Assembly: GCF_030160115.1 (NCBI RefSeq)
Contig: NZ_BSNS01000011.1
Coordinates: 1 to 64,000 of the forward strand
From: Devosia nitrariae
GTDB lineage: Bacteria > Pseudomonadota > Alphaproteobacteria > Rhizobiales > Devosiaceae
Direction of reading: 5' to 3'
Length of the DNA stretch: 64,000 nt
Shown here: piece after piece, positions 1 to 8,422 of the stretch
Numbering within the stretch: position 1 is the first letter of the stretch
Layout of the letters: each line of letters begins with the position of its first letter
Translations under genes and position numbers: made by a program
The notes under the pieces: model-generated
What the model was told of the DNA's origin: nothing
Databases searched by the model: none
What the model saw: the letters and a program-made list of their open reading frames with translations, nothing else

Positions 1-23
1 TCGCGCAGAACCTCGCCATCCAT
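1..23 (-). CDS. 5' end of an unidentified gene running off the window
   Basis: On the minus strand an ATG at 23-21 opens a frame reading MDGEVLR before the window ends. A GGAGG sequence lies six bases upstream of this ATG on the same strand, so a real translation start is likely. Seven residues are too few to name a product. The gene would be divergent from the DUF2332 gene that starts at 157, and the roughly 130 bases between them would hold both promoters. Confidence 0.45.
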
Positions 24-156
24 CGCCAGCCTCCAAAAGCCAGCGTTGAATCTGATTTGCCCCCTCGCGGGAATCCCTAGAAGACTAAATTGTCACTACG
101 ACCTAGAGCGTGCGATTTGAGTCCATCGAGTCGCATCGCGCCCTGCGAGGCTGCCG

Positions 157-1200
157 ATGCCAGACCACCCGTCGCTGAAGAACTTCCTGCAGCAGGCCGA
201 GGCGTGCGACGAGCTTGGCTCACCCTTCACCGCCGCCCTCTGTCGGCTTCTGGCCCATACCGTCGATGATGGCAGCGCCTTCGGCCGCCGCATCGTCAAT
301 TGGCCCGATACCGCCCGGGCCGACGCCATGCCCCTGCGGGTTTGCGGCGCGCTCCATGCGCTGGCCCGCTCCGGCACCGAGCCGGTTTTGACCGCCCAAT
401 ACCCGCCGCATCGCTTCGACCGCGAGGCCCTGCGCACGGCCATCAAAGGTGCCATCACCCGGCACGACCAGTTCCTCTGCGATTATCTCGACAGTCCTCC
501 GCAGACCAATGAGGTGGCCCGATCGGCCATCATCCTCGGCGGCATGTTGATCGTTGCCCGCGAGATGGACATGCCGCTCGAGATCCTCGAAATCGGCTCC
601 AGTGCCGGCCTCAACCTCATGTTCGACAGCTATTCCTATGATCTGGGCAACAGCAGGCACTGGGGGAGGACCGACGCTCCACTGACCATCGCCTGTGATT
701 GGAGGGGCGAGATCCCGGCGCTCGATGTCCCATTGACCGTGCGCTCGCGCGCAGGTTGCGACCAGAACCCCCTCGACCCGCGTTCGGAAAGGACCGTCGA
801 GCGCCTGCTCTCCTATGTGTGGGCCGATCAGTTCGCCCGCATGGAGCGCCTTACAGCGGCCTTCGGCCATGCCGCGCGCACGGGGCTGACGGTCAAGAAG
901 GCCGATGCTGCCGATTGGCTGGAAACCCGGCTTGCCCGGCCGCAGGCGACCGGTATCACCAGGGTCCTGTTCCACACCATTGTCTGGCAGTATCTGCCCA
1001 AGCCCGTACAGGGCCGCGCCGCAGCGGCAATCGCCGGCGCTGCCATGGCAGCCACGGCCGAACGCCCCTTCGCCCACCTCGCCTATGAAGGCGACAACGA
1101 ACGCCCTGGCGGCGCCGTTCGCCTTACCCTCTGGCCCGGCGGCGAGAGTCGCTTCCTCGGCCGTGCCGACTTCCATGGCCGCTGGGTGGAGTGGAATTAA
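157..1200 (+). CDS. DUF2332 domain-containing protein
   Basis: The 347-residue product matches the DUF2332 family over its whole length from memory of the family. Visible hallmarks are an N-terminal helical part, the segment LEILEIGSSAGLNL around residues 141-154, which resembles the glycine-rich nucleotide-binding loop of SAM-dependent methyltransferases, and a C-terminal part with FHTIVWQYLP and LAYEGDNERPGG. No signal peptide or membrane segment is visible, so it should be cytoplasmic. The biochemical role of the family is not established; the methyltransferase-like loop is only a hint. A GNAT gene follows 50 bases downstream on the same strand and may be co-transcribed. Confidence 0.85.
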   Translation: MPDHPSLKNFLQQAEACDELGSPFTAALCRLLAHTVDDGSAFGRRIVNWPDTARADAMPLRVCGALHALARSGTEPVLTAQYPPHRFDREALRTAIKGAITRHDQFLCDYLDSPPQTNEVARSAIILGGMLIVAREMDMPLEILEIGSSAGLNLMFDSYSYDLGNSRHWGRTDAPLTIACDWRGEIPALDVPLTVRSRAGCDQNPLDPRSERTVERLLSYVWADQFARMERLTAAFGHAARTGLTVKKADAADWLETRLARPQATGITRVLFHTIVWQYLPKPVQGRAAAAIAGAAMAATAERPFAHLAYEGDNERPGGAVRLTLWPGGESRFLGRADFHGRWVEWN

Positions 1201-1250
1201 CTGATAGCGGTCGCGGGCCGGTCCTGCGCTCGCACACACGGAGGTTCAGA

Positions 1251-1799
1251 GTGCCGTCCGTTCCTTTCACTCGATTGACTACCAATCGCCTGGTCCTGCG
1301 CCCGACAGTCGCTGCCGACTGCGATCGGGCCTTCGAGATTCAGTCGGACTGGCAGGTAGCGCGCATGCTGCGTGCGGCGCCCTTTCCTCCCGACCGGCAG
1401 CGCATGGATCGATGGTTCGCCGGTCACCGGCGAGAGTGGATGGCCGGCGAAGCCTATCGCTTTGCTGTTGAGCTCGACGGCCGAATTATCGGCATTGTCG
1501 ACGTCGATTGCATTGCTGAAGGGGAGGGGGAACTCGGTTGCTGGTTCGAGCGGGCCGTCTGGGGGCAGGGCTACGCCTTCGAAGCGGCCGCGGCCGTGAC
1601 GCGCTTGGCCTTTGAGCAGGTTGGATTGTTGCGACTGAAGTCCGGCCATGCAGACGATAACCCTGCCTCGGGCCGGGTACTTATCAAGCTTGGCTTTCAG
1701 CCGCTCGATAGCGTCGAGCGCTTCTCGAGGTCACGCGGCGAAAACGTCCTGCAGCGCCGCTATCTGCTGGCGTCGCCACTGTCAAACGGGAGACCCTGA
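1251..1799 (+). CDS. GNAT family N-acetyltransferase (RimJ/RimL type)
   Basis: The product transfers an acetyl group from acetyl-CoA to an amine; the substrate cannot be told from sequence. It opens with FTRLTTNRLVLRPTV, typical of RimJ/RimL-like acetyltransferases, and has the acetyl-CoA loop region ERAVWGQGYAFEAAAAV followed by the usual DDNPASGRVLIKLGF segment, in which an asparagine and a beta-bulge precede the last strands. I chose the GTG at 1251 because a GGAGG lies at 1240-1244; an in-frame ATG at 1191 would overlap the end of the upstream gene and lacks a ribosome site. The protein is then 182 residues, normal for the family. Confidence 0.85.
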   Translation: MPSVPFTRLTTNRLVLRPTVAADCDRAFEIQSDWQVARMLRAAPFPPDRQRMDRWFAGHRREWMAGEAYRFAVELDGRIIGIVDVDCIAEGEGELGCWFERAVWGQGYAFEAAAAVTRLAFEQVGLLRLKSGHADDNPASGRVLIKLGFQPLDSVERFSRSRGENVLQRRYLLASPLSNGRP

Positions 1800-1801
1800 C
1801 A

Positions 1802-1827
1802 CGAAAAAACGGGCCTTGCGGCCCGTT
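1802..1827 (-). terminator. Rho-independent terminator of the atp (F0) operon
   Basis: An 8-bp perfect stem (AACGGGCC at 1808-1815, GGCCCGTT at 1820-1827) with a four-base loop is followed on the minus strand by a run of T (bases 1809-1804 read as T). It lies 25 bases beyond the stop of atpF. On the plus strand there is no T-run, so it mainly serves the minus-strand operon. Confidence 0.8.
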
Positions 1828-1852
1828 CCCTGAGTCCTTCGCGCAGCCAACC

Positions 1853-2341
1853 TCAGTTCAGGCGGCTGCCGACGTCCTTGATCGCACTCTCGACCAGCTT
1901 GTCGCCGTTCTTGGCGACTTCCTCGGCAAGGATCACGCGCGCGGCTTCGATGGCCAGATCCGCCGAGCGTGAACGCACCTCGGCTACGGCCTGTGCCTCG
2001 GCCTGGGCGATCTTGTCCTCGACCGCCTTGGTGCGCCTTGCGATCAGGTCCTCGAGAGCCGTCTGCGCGTCGGCGGTCATGCGCTCGGCATCCCGCTTGG
2101 CGGCAGTCACGATCTCCTCGGCTTCCTTCTCGGCCGACACGCGCTTCTGCTCGTACTCGACCAGCAATGAGGCGGCCTCCTCGCGCAGGCGCTTGGCCTC
2201 GTCGAGCTCGTCACTGATCTGCTTGATGCGCTTGTCGAGCATCTGCCCGATGATCCGCGGCACGCCGAAATAGACCGCGATGCCGATGAAGATGAGGAGG
2301 GCGACGAACGCCCAGAACGTATTGTCCATCCAGGCCGGCAT
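1853..2341 (-). CDS. atpF: F0F1 ATP synthase subunit b
   Basis: Subunit b forms the peripheral stalk that holds F1 against the F0 motor in the inner membrane. The 162-residue product has one N-terminal membrane helix (FWAFVALLIFIGIAVYFGV), followed by a long charged, alanine-rich helix typical of the stalk, and ends at a short conserved-length C-terminus. I chose the ATG at 2341 (MPAWMDNTFW) because AAGGAG lies just upstream and the start sits four bases after the stop of the b' gene; an upstream extension would only read into that gene. It is the last gene of the F0 operon, with a terminator 25 bases on. The paired b and b' genes are normal for photosynthetic bacteria and alphaproteobacteria. 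Confidence 0.96.
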   Translation of the reverse strand: MPAWMDNTFWAFVALLIFIGIAVYFGVPRIIGQMLDKRIKQISDELDEAKRLREEAASLLVEYEQKRVSAEKEAEEIVTAAKRDAERMTADAQTALEDLIARRTKAVEDKIAQAEAQAVAEVRSRSADLAIEAARVILAEEVAKNGDKLVESAIKDVGSRLN

Positions 2342-2345
2342 GAGC

Positions 2346-3002
2346 TTACTCCTTGACCTTGGCGACGGCGGACCGTGCCGCTTCGGCCGAGACGTCGCCA
2401 ACCAGCTGACTGACGACCGCCTGCGCCGTTTCGGCCGCGATCTCGTCTACATGGGCGAGGGCAGCCGTCTTGGTCTGTGTGATGCCGGCCTCGGCGGCAT
2501 TGACCTTGGCCGCCAAATCCGCCTCTACCCTCGTGCGCTTGGCCGCAAGGTCGGCCGCGATCGCGTCGCGCGATTCGCTGGCGATACCCTGCGCCTTCGC
2601 CCTGGCGCTCGCCAGCGCCTCCTCGTAGGCGGCGATGGCCGCGTCCGTCTTCTGACGGCTTTCCTCGGCAGCCTTGAGGTCGGCGTCGATGCGTCCCCTG
2701 CGGTCCGCCAGGATCCCGCCGATCTGGGGCAGGGCGACGCGGCTCATCAGCAGGTAAAGCGCAGCGAAGGTGATGGCCAGCCACAGAAGCTGCGAGCCGA
2801 ACGTTGCCGGATCGAACGGCGGAAAGACGCCAGTGGCGTGTTCGTCGCCATGAAGTTCGGTGGCTTCGTGCAGCTCTTCCTCGGCCGCATGCAGCTCGTC
2901 ACCGACGACCTCCATGGTGGTCTCGGATTGCATGGTCTCGCCGGTGTTTTCGGCGGGAGCTTCCTGTGCTTGGGCGACGATGAGGCCTGCCATTTTTGTC
3001 AC
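2346..3002 (-). CDS. atpF': F0F1 ATP synthase subunit b'
   Basis: This is the second, diverged stalk subunit that pairs with b as a heterodimer in alphaproteobacteria. The 218-residue product has an acidic, alanine/glutamate-rich N-terminal extension of about 60 residues, then FPPFDPATFGSQLLWLAI and a single membrane helix, then a long charged helical region. The family motif PPFD before the membrane helix and the conserved LPQIGGILADR after it are visible. It lies between atpE (103 bases upstream) and atpF (4-base gap), as in other Hyphomicrobiales F0 operons. Start at 3002 gives MTKMAGLIV; MAGLIV at 2993 is an alternative. Confidence 0.94.
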   Translation of the reverse strand: MTKMAGLIVAQAQEAPAENTGETMQSETTMEVVGDELHAAEEELHEATELHGDEHATGVFPPFDPATFGSQLLWLAITFAALYLLMSRVALPQIGGILADRRGRIDADLKAAEESRQKTDAAIAAYEEALASARAKAQGIASESRDAIAADLAAKRTRVEADLAAKVNAAEAGITQTKTAALAHVDEIAAETAQAVVSQLVGDVSAEAARSAVAKVKE

Positions 3003-3102
3003 TCGCCAGATCGTTTTCGCGCCGGAGGGTTTCGCGGCGTCAAATGAACGGCAGCCGGAACACGTCCCGGCCGCCGAGAGGGTGCAGTGCGCCTAAAAGA
3101 AA

Positions 3103-3330
3103 TCAGGCGACGAACAGCAGGATCAGGGCAACCAGGAACGAGAAGATGCCGAGCGCTTCCGTCACGGCGAAGCCGAAGATCAGGTTACCGAACTGGCTGG
3201 GAGCGGCGGACGGGTTGCGCAGCGCACCCGAGAGGAAATTGCCGAAGATGTTGGCAACGCCGATGGCGGCGCCGGCCATGCCGAAACAGGCAATACCAGC
3301 ACCGATGAACTTTGCGGCTTCAGCTTCCAT
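3103..3330 (-). CDS. atpE: F0F1 ATP synthase subunit c (proton-binding ring)
   Basis: Subunit c is the proteolipid of the rotating ring that carries protons through the membrane. The 75-residue hairpin protein has two membrane helices joined by the polar loop RNPSAAPSQ, and the proton-carrying glutamate is visible in helix 2 ([14 protein letters not shown], Glu58). The first helix has the glycine pattern [15 protein letters not shown], needed for tight ring packing. No sodium-type ligand set is evident, so a proton ring is expected. It lies downstream of atpB with an 80-base spacer that holds a hairpin, which is the usual place for signals that raise c-subunit output. Confidence 0.97.
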   Translation of the reverse strand: MEAEAAKFIGAGIACFGMAGAAIGVANIFGNFLSGALRNPSAAPSQFGNLIFGFAVTEALGIFSFLVALILLFVA

Positions 3331-3359
3331 TTTATGTAGTCCTTTCAGAGGTTTCTTTT

Positions 3360-3388
3360 GGGCGGGTTGTCAGGCGGGACACCCGCCC
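3360..3388 (-). promoter_or_regulatory. intercistronic hairpin between atpB and atpE
   Basis: An 8-bp perfect stem (GGGCGGGT at 3360-3367, ACCCGCCC at 3381-3388), with a further 3-bp inner stem, lies in the atpB-atpE spacer about 30 bases before the atpE start. It lacks a T-run, so it is not a clear terminator. A role in RNA processing or in boosting atpE translation is inference from the known need for many c subunits per complex. Confidence 0.4.
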
Positions 3389-3410
3389 TGATCCGGTGGG
3401 TTGAAAAAGG

Positions 3411-4175
3411 CTAATGCGAGGGGTGGATCGCATCGTTGAGGTACATGCAGGTCAGGACCGCAAAGACGTAGGCCTGAACCGCGGCGACCAGGAACTCGAG
3501 GCCGGTAAGGGCGATGCCCATGAGCAGCGGCAGCAGCGAACCGGCGGCACCAAAGAAGCCGAGCGGGATCATCGTCACCATGAAGCCGGTGAAGACCTTG
3601 AGGGTGATGTGGCCGGCAAGGATATTGCCGAAGAGACGTACCGAAAGGCTGATCGGGCGCGAGAGGAAAGAGATGACCTCGATCGGCGTCACGATCGGCA
3701 AGATATAGCCCGGCACGCCTGCCGGCACGAACAGCTTGAGGAACTTCGGGCCGTTCTTGACGAAGCCGTAGACGATGACCGTCAGGAACACCAGCATGGA
3801 GAGGGCGAACGTGACGATGATGTGGCTGGTGACCGTGAAGAAATACGGCACCATGCCGAGCATGTTGGCAACGAGGATGAAGGTGAAGAGCGAGAAGACC
3901 AGGGGAAAGAATTTCATGCCCTCGGTGCCCGCGGAACTTCGCACCATGTTGGCCACGAACTCATAGAGGAGCTCGGAGAGGAGCTGCACCCGATTGGGTA
4001 TCAGGCGTTTGCCGCTCGAGGAAAGGATGAGGTAGAGCGAGATCACCGCAACCGTCGCCACCATGAACAGCGCCGAATTGGTGAAGGCGAGGTGGAGACC
4101 ATCTTCGCCACCGATAGTGGCGATGGGAAAGATGTCCTCGATGACAAACTGGTGGATCGGATCAGTACCGGCCAA
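3411..4175 (-). CDS. atpB: F0F1 ATP synthase subunit a
   Basis: Subunit a is the stator half of the proton channel beside the c-ring. The 254-residue product has six or so membrane helices. The essential arginine is in [14 protein letters not shown], and the C-terminal helix has [16 protein letters not shown] with the conserved glutamate and glutamine, ending [11 protein letters not shown]. Length and ending are normal for alphaproteobacteria. It lies second in the F0 operon, 24 bases after atpI. Confidence 0.97.
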   Translation of the reverse strand: MAGTDPIHQFVIEDIFPIATIGGEDGLHLAFTNSALFMVATVAVISLYLILSSSGKRLIPNRVQLLSELLYEFVANMVRSSAGTEGMKFFPLVFSLFTFILVANMLGMVPYFFTVTSHIIVTFALSMLVFLTVIVYGFVKNGPKFLKLFVPAGVPGYILPIVTPIEVISFLSRPISLSVRLFGNILAGHITLKVFTGFMVTMIPLGFFGAAGSLLPLLMGIALTGLEFLVAAVQAYVFAVLTCMYLNDAIHPSH

Positions 4176-4199
4176 GTTGCGCGCCCCTTGTCGTCGCCA

Positions 4200-4595
4200 T
4201 CAACGCTCTTCCCGCTCTTCGTCTTCCGCGTCCGGGCCGAGATCGGCGCCGGGCGGGGGAGGCGATGCGGCATTCATTTCCGCCACCGCACGGATGACGT
4301 TCAGTATTCCAGCGGCAAAACCCAACCCGAACAGGATGAGCAAGCCCCACGGGCTGGTGCCCGCTCCAAGATCGATGAGATAGCCGAGGCCCGCACCGAC
4401 CAGGATCGCGGCGACGAACTCAGTGCCGATGCGCATGCCGCGCGCCAGACCGCTCATCTCCGGGGACCCTCTGTCGGAAGCTCTGTTGGCGCCCGCCTCG
4501 TGGTCCCTCCTTGCAGCAGCGATCCGCGAAGCCAGGTCTCGCGTCACGCCGCGGGCGCTGCCCTCCGGACGGCCGGTGTCGCGCGGCTCGTTCAT
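4200..4595 (-). CDS. atpI: AtpI/AtpZ family F0 assembly protein
   Basis: AtpI-type proteins help assemble the c-ring and sit first in F0 operons. The 131-residue product has a charged N-terminal half, then two membrane helices (GTEFVAAILVGAGLGYLID and GLLILFGLGFAAGILNVIRAV), and an acidic proline-rich tail. The glycine-rich GxGLGYxxD pattern is typical. It is the first gene after the operon promoter at 4661-4689. Sequence conservation of this family is low, so position in the operon supports the call as much as the residues do. Confidence 0.9.
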   Translation of the reverse strand: MNEPRDTGRPEGSARGVTRDLASRIAAARRDHEAGANRASDRGSPEMSGLARGMRIGTEFVAAILVGAGLGYLIDLGAGTSPWGLLILFGLGFAAGILNVIRAVAEMNAASPPPPGADLGPDAEDEEREER

Positions 4596-4660
4596 ACCGC
4601 CTGCTCCCCCTGTCCGGTAGGACCCCTGGGTGTCCCGGGGTGCCCTTTCAAGTCGCGCGC

Positions 4661-4689
4661 AACATAAGGGCGCGCGTTGGGGGTGTCAA
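4661..4689 (-). promoter_or_regulatory. sigma70-type promoter of the F0 ATP synthase operon
   Basis: On the minus strand TTGACA (4689-4684) and TATGTT (4666-4661) are separated by exactly 17 bases, about 65 bases upstream of the atpI start. The surrounding 4596-4780 stretch has no other gene. The call rests on the sequence match only. Confidence 0.65.
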
Positions 4690-4780
4690 GACGACGAGAA
4701 GAACAGCAACGCATTGAATATATTATTGTTTTCGTCGCGAACTGGGGGTGCGGCATGCTGTCCACACTCTGTTGTGGCAG

Positions 4781-7700
4781 CTAGGAGGCTTCGCGGAAGG
4801 ATTCTGCCGTCTTGAGGTCTACCGAAACGAGCTGGCTCACTCCGCGCTCGGCCTGCGTCACCCCGAAGAGTCTGTCGACCCGGCTCATGGTGATCGGGTT
4901 GTGCGTGACGACGAGGAAGCGCGTGTCGGTGCGCTCGCGCATGGAATCGAGGAGATTGCAGAACCGCTCGACATTGGCATCGTCGAGTGGCGCGTCGACC
5001 TCGTCGAGAACGCAGATCGGCGCCGGGTTGGTCAGGAACACCGCAAAGATGAGGCTCAAGGCCGTCAGCGCCTGCTCGCCGCCCGACAGCAGCGTCATCG
5101 TCTGAGGCTTCTTGCCCGGGGGCTTGGCGATGATCTCGAGGCCTGCTTCCAGCGGGTCGTCGCTCTCAACGAAAGTCAGTTCCGCCGTGCCGCCGCCAAA
5201 CAGCGTCGTGAACAGTTCCTGGAAATGCGCGTTGACCTTTTCGAACGCCTCCGAGAGCCGCGCGCGTCCCTCGCGATTTAGCGACTGAATGCCCTGGCGC
5301 AGCTTGGCGATCGCCTCGATCAGGTCGTCGCGGTCCTTGACCATCGTTTCGAGCTTTTCACGCGTTTCCTCGGCCTCCTTCTCGGCCGAAAGATTCACTC
5401 CGCCCAGCCGCTCGCGCTCGGCCTTCAGCCGCTCGAGCTTATGTTCAGTCGCGTGCTCGTCGGGCAACGCGTCCTCGGGCTTGATACCCGCGGCCTCGAG
5501 GGTGCGGTTGGCCGGAATACCGAGCTGTTCGGAGACCTGTTTTTCAATCTGCTGGCGCTGGGCGATGACACCCTTCAGGCGCTCCTCGATCCGGCCGAGC
5601 TCGATCCGCGCCGAGGCCAGCGCCTCGCTGGCGGATTTGAGTGCGTTGCTCGCCTCGCGAAAGCCGGTCTGGGCCACGGCAAGCGAATCGGTCGCCGCCT
5701 TGTGGGCAATCTTCGCGTCCTCGATACCATGCTCGAGTTCGGCCCGCCGCGCCGCAAAGCTCTCCGGGCTCGCGTCGAGCGCTGAAAGCTGCGTGCGGAT
5801 CTCACCCTCGCGCAACGCCAGCGTTTCGATCTGCTGGGCCGCCCCCTCGCGCCGGCGCTGCCAGGCTGCGGCATCCTTTTCGAGCTGTTCCAGCCGGCTC
5901 GAGCGCATGCGTGCCGCCGTCTCGAAAGTCGAGAGCTTTACCCGCGCCTGGTCGGCCCGGTCGCGCGCACCGGTCAGCGCCACCTGTGCGGCCTCTGCCT
6001 TCGCGCCCGTGTCGCCCTCCTCGCCGACCTCGGCGAGCGCCTCTTCGGCATCGGCCCTCGCGGCTTCCGCTTCGGCAAGGCTGGTCGCAAGCCGGGCCTG
6101 CGCTTCCTCGAGTGCGCTCTTGCGTGTCGCCAGATCGCCGATGGCGCGCTGCGCCTTGTCGACCTCGGCCTGCGCCGCGCCGATGGCATGCTGGGCCGTG
6201 CGCCAGGCCTCGCGCTTGCCACGTTCGTCCGCCCGCGCGTCCTCGAGCGCCGCGCTCAAGGCGTCGACATCACGCTTCCAGGCATTGCGCTCGCCGCGGA
6301 TACGGGTGATCTCCTCGTCGAGCTCGGCGAGGCGGTTGCGCTGCGCCAGCCGCTGCGCGGCCGCGCTCGGCGCGTCGGCTGCCGCCACGAACCCGTCCCA
6401 GCGCCAGAGGTCGCCCTCGAGCGACACCAGCCGCTGCCCGGGCTTCAACGCCCGCATCAGTTCCGGTCCCACCGTCTTGCCCACGAGCCCGATCTGGTCG
6501 AGCCGGCGATTCAACAGCTCGCTGCCCGAAACGTGCCGTGACAGCGGTTCGGCGCCCTGCGGCAGCGGCGGATCGTCATAGCCATCGAGGCTGGCGGACC
6601 AGTGCATGGGCGCCCCGCCGTCCGAAGAGGCTTCGAGATCATCACCAAGTGCGGCACCGAGCGCCGTCTCGTAGCCGGGCGAGACCTTCAGCTCGTCCGC
6701 GATCGCCGGCCACAGGCTCGTGCCGACATTGAGCATCTTGGCGAGCGTTGCCGCTTCCGCCTCGAGCCGCGTCAGCGCAGCCTCGATCTCCTGGAGCTTG
6801 GGACGCGCCGCCTCGAGCTTGCGCTGAGCCTCGCCCGTCGTCTCCTCGGCCGCGACCGCATCGCCCTCCGCCGCCGTCACGGCCGCCTGGACCGCCTCGA
6901 GGGCCGCCCGCTTCTCGGCGAGTGTCGCATCGGCCCCCAGCCGCTGGGATATGCTTTCGGCTTCCTCGGCCACTTCGGCGATCTGCGCATTGAGCCGCTT
7001 AACCCGCGCCGCCGCGTCCTCAGCACTGCGTTCGGCCTGCGCCCGCCGCGCCCGCGCCTGCGCGTGCTGCTCGGCCGCTTCGCGTGCCGCGGTTTCAGCT
7101 TGCGTCACTGCCGCACGCGCCGCCTCGGCCGCCTGTCGGGCCGTGTCGAACTCGGCTTGAGCCGCCTCACCTTCGGCGGTCAGACGTGCCTGCTCGTCGG
7201 CATAGGCGGCAAGCGTCGTGTCGCTTTCGGCAACCAGCCCGCGCTCGCGTTGCCCGTCGGCGGCCAGTTGCTTCAGCCGGTTTTCGTATTCAGCCCGCCG
7301 CTGGTCGGTGCGTCGCGCCTCGTCCTCGAGCTGCTCGGAAAGAATCGTCAGCCGCTGCAGCGCCGCGCCCGTCGCTGCTTCCCTGTCGCGCAGGGGCTGG
7401 AGAGCTGCGTCCGCCGCGTCGGCCTGTTTCTGCGCCTCGCGCTCGGCGTGGGTGGCGTCGGCGAGCAGCCGGATGAGCTTAGACTGCTCGGCCTCCGTCT
7501 CCTTCTCGGCCACCCGCGCGGCAACCCAGCGGATGTGGTAGAGCGTTGCTTCAGCGCGTCTTATGTCTCCCGAAAGCGAGCGATAGCGCACCGCCAGTCG
7601 CGCCTGGCGCTTGAGGGTTTCGAGCTGTTGCTCGATCTGGCCGATGACGTCGTCGACACGCTCGAGATTCTGCTCGGCCGCCCGCAGCCGCAGTTCCGCT

Positions 7701-8236
7701 TCGTGCCGGCGCGAATGCAGGCCCGAGATGCCCGCCGCTTCCTCGAGCAACGCCCGGCGCTGCGTCGGCTTGGCCGCGATCAATTCGCCGATCTGCCCCT
7801 GCCGCACGAGCGCCGGCGAATGCGCACCGGTCGAGGCGTCGGCAAACAGCAGCTGCACATCACGTGCACGCACCTCCCGGCCGTTGACGCGATAGACCGA
7901 ACCGGCCTCACGCTCGATGCGGCGGGTGACCTCGAGGATGTCGGAATGGTTGAGCGCCGCCGGCGCTGTGCGGTCGGTGTTGTCGAGAACGAGGGTGACT
8001 TCGGCGGTGTTGCGTGCCGGGCGGTTCGAGGCGCCTGAGAAGATGACCTCGTCCATGCCCGAGGCGCGCATGGCTTTGTATGAGCTTTCGCCCATCACCC
8101 AGCGCATGGCTTCGACGAGGTTGGATTTGCCGCACCCGTTCGGCCCGACGATGCCGGTCAGCCCCGGCTCCATGTGGAGCAGGGTTTCATCGCAAAAGGA
8201 TTTAAAGCCGTGGAGCTTGAGGCGCGTGAACCTCAT
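4781..8236 (-). CDS. smc: chromosome segregation protein SMC
   Basis: SMC dimers load onto DNA and condense and separate the daughter chromosomes. The 1151-residue product has the N-terminal ATPase half with Walker A GPNGCGKS at residues 31-38, a long coiled coil rich in Ala/Glu/Arg, a hinge around residues 505-640, a second coiled coil, and the C-terminal half with the ABC signature LSGGEQ and Walker B ICVLDEVDAPLDD. The length is normal. The start ATG at 8236 (MRFTRLKLHGFKSF) matches the conserved SMC N-terminus. It lies downstream of dsbA in the DUF721-dsbA-smc order, with a repeat-rich 186-base spacer. The hinge contains an unusual Asp/Pro-rich stretch (GYDDPPLPQGAEP) that may be lineage-specific. 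Confidence 0.97.
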   Translation of the reverse strand: MRFTRLKLHGFKSFCDETLLHMEPGLTGIVGPNGCGKSNLVEAMRWVMGESSYKAMRASGMDEVIFSGASNRPARNTAEVTLVLDNTDRTAPAALNHSDILEVTRRIEREAGSVYRVNGREVRARDVQLLFADASTGAHSPALVRQGQIGELIAAKPTQRRALLEEAAGISGLHSRRHEAELRLRAAEQNLERVDDVIGQIEQQLETLKRQARLAVRYRSLSGDIRRAEATLYHIRWVAARVAEKETEAEQSKLIRLLADATHAEREAQKQADAADAALQPLRDREAATGAALQRLTILSEQLEDEARRTDQRRAEYENRLKQLAADGQRERGLVAESDTTLAAYADEQARLTAEGEAAQAEFDTARQAAEAARAAVTQAETAAREAAEQHAQARARRAQAERSAEDAAARVKRLNAQIAEVAEEAESISQRLGADATLAEKRAALEAVQAAVTAAEGDAVAAEETTGEAQRKLEAARPKLQEIEAALTRLEAEAATLAKMLNVGTSLWPAIADELKVSPGYETALGAALGDDLEASSDGGAPMHWSASLDGYDDPPLPQGAEPLSRHVSGSELLNRRLDQIGLVGKTVGPELMRALKPGQRLVSLEGDLWRWDGFVAAADAPSAAAQRLAQRNRLAELDEEITRIRGERNAWKRDVDALSAALEDARADERGKREAWRTAQHAIGAAQAEVDKAQRAIGDLATRKSALEEAQARLATSLAEAEAARADAEEALAEVGEEGDTGAKAEAAQVALTGARDRADQARVKLSTFETAARMRSSRLEQLEKDAAAWQRRREGAAQQIETLALREGEIRTQLSALDASPESFAARRAELEHGIEDAKIAHKAATDSLAVAQTGFREASNALKSASEALASARIELGRIEERLKGVIAQRQQIEKQVSEQLGIPANRTLEAAGIKPEDALPDEHATEHKLERLKAERERLGGVNLSAEKEAEETREKLETMVKDRDDLIEAIAKLRQGIQSLNREGRARLSEAFEKVNAHFQELFTTLFGGGTAELTFVESDDPLEAGLEIIAKPPGKKPQTMTLLSGGEQALTALSLIFAVFLTNPAPICVLDEVDAPLDDANVERFCNLLDSMRERTDTRFLVVTHNPITMSRVDRLFGVTQAERGVSQLVSVDLKTAESFREAS

Positions 8237-8263
8237 TGCATGCCTCCCGCGGCTTTGGGTTCA

Positions 8264-8379
8264 CACCCCTCCCGGCCTCCCCCAAAAGGGGGGAGGTGGA
8301 GTCCGGTGCCTTGGCCGCCATTCTGCGACACCCACAAAAGCAACACCTCCCCCATGATGGGGGAGGCTGGGAGGGGGTG
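8264..8379. repeat. inverted repeat with two inner hairpins between dsbA and smc
   Basis: The outer arms (8264-8283 and 8359-8379) are complementary over about 20 bases with one mismatch and one single-base indel. Each arm is also half of its own small hairpin: CCTCCCCC pairing with a G-rich arm around 8277-8296, and CCTCCCCC with GGGGGAGG at 8346-8366. The stretch is extremely C- or G-rich. It may therefore fold as one long stem or as two short ones. It lies in the only sizeable gap in the dsbA-smc unit. Confidence 0.8.
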
Positions 8380-8422
8380 ATCGCCGGGCACGGTCTCGCG
8401 ACCGCTTCCGCTATCGGGGAAG

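Noticed and set aside
3414..4667. A 417-codon plus-strand frame antisense to atpB and atpI
   Set aside because: It mirrors well-conserved genes, is rich in Arg/Glu/His/Asp as expected for GC-rich antisense, and has no ribosome site.
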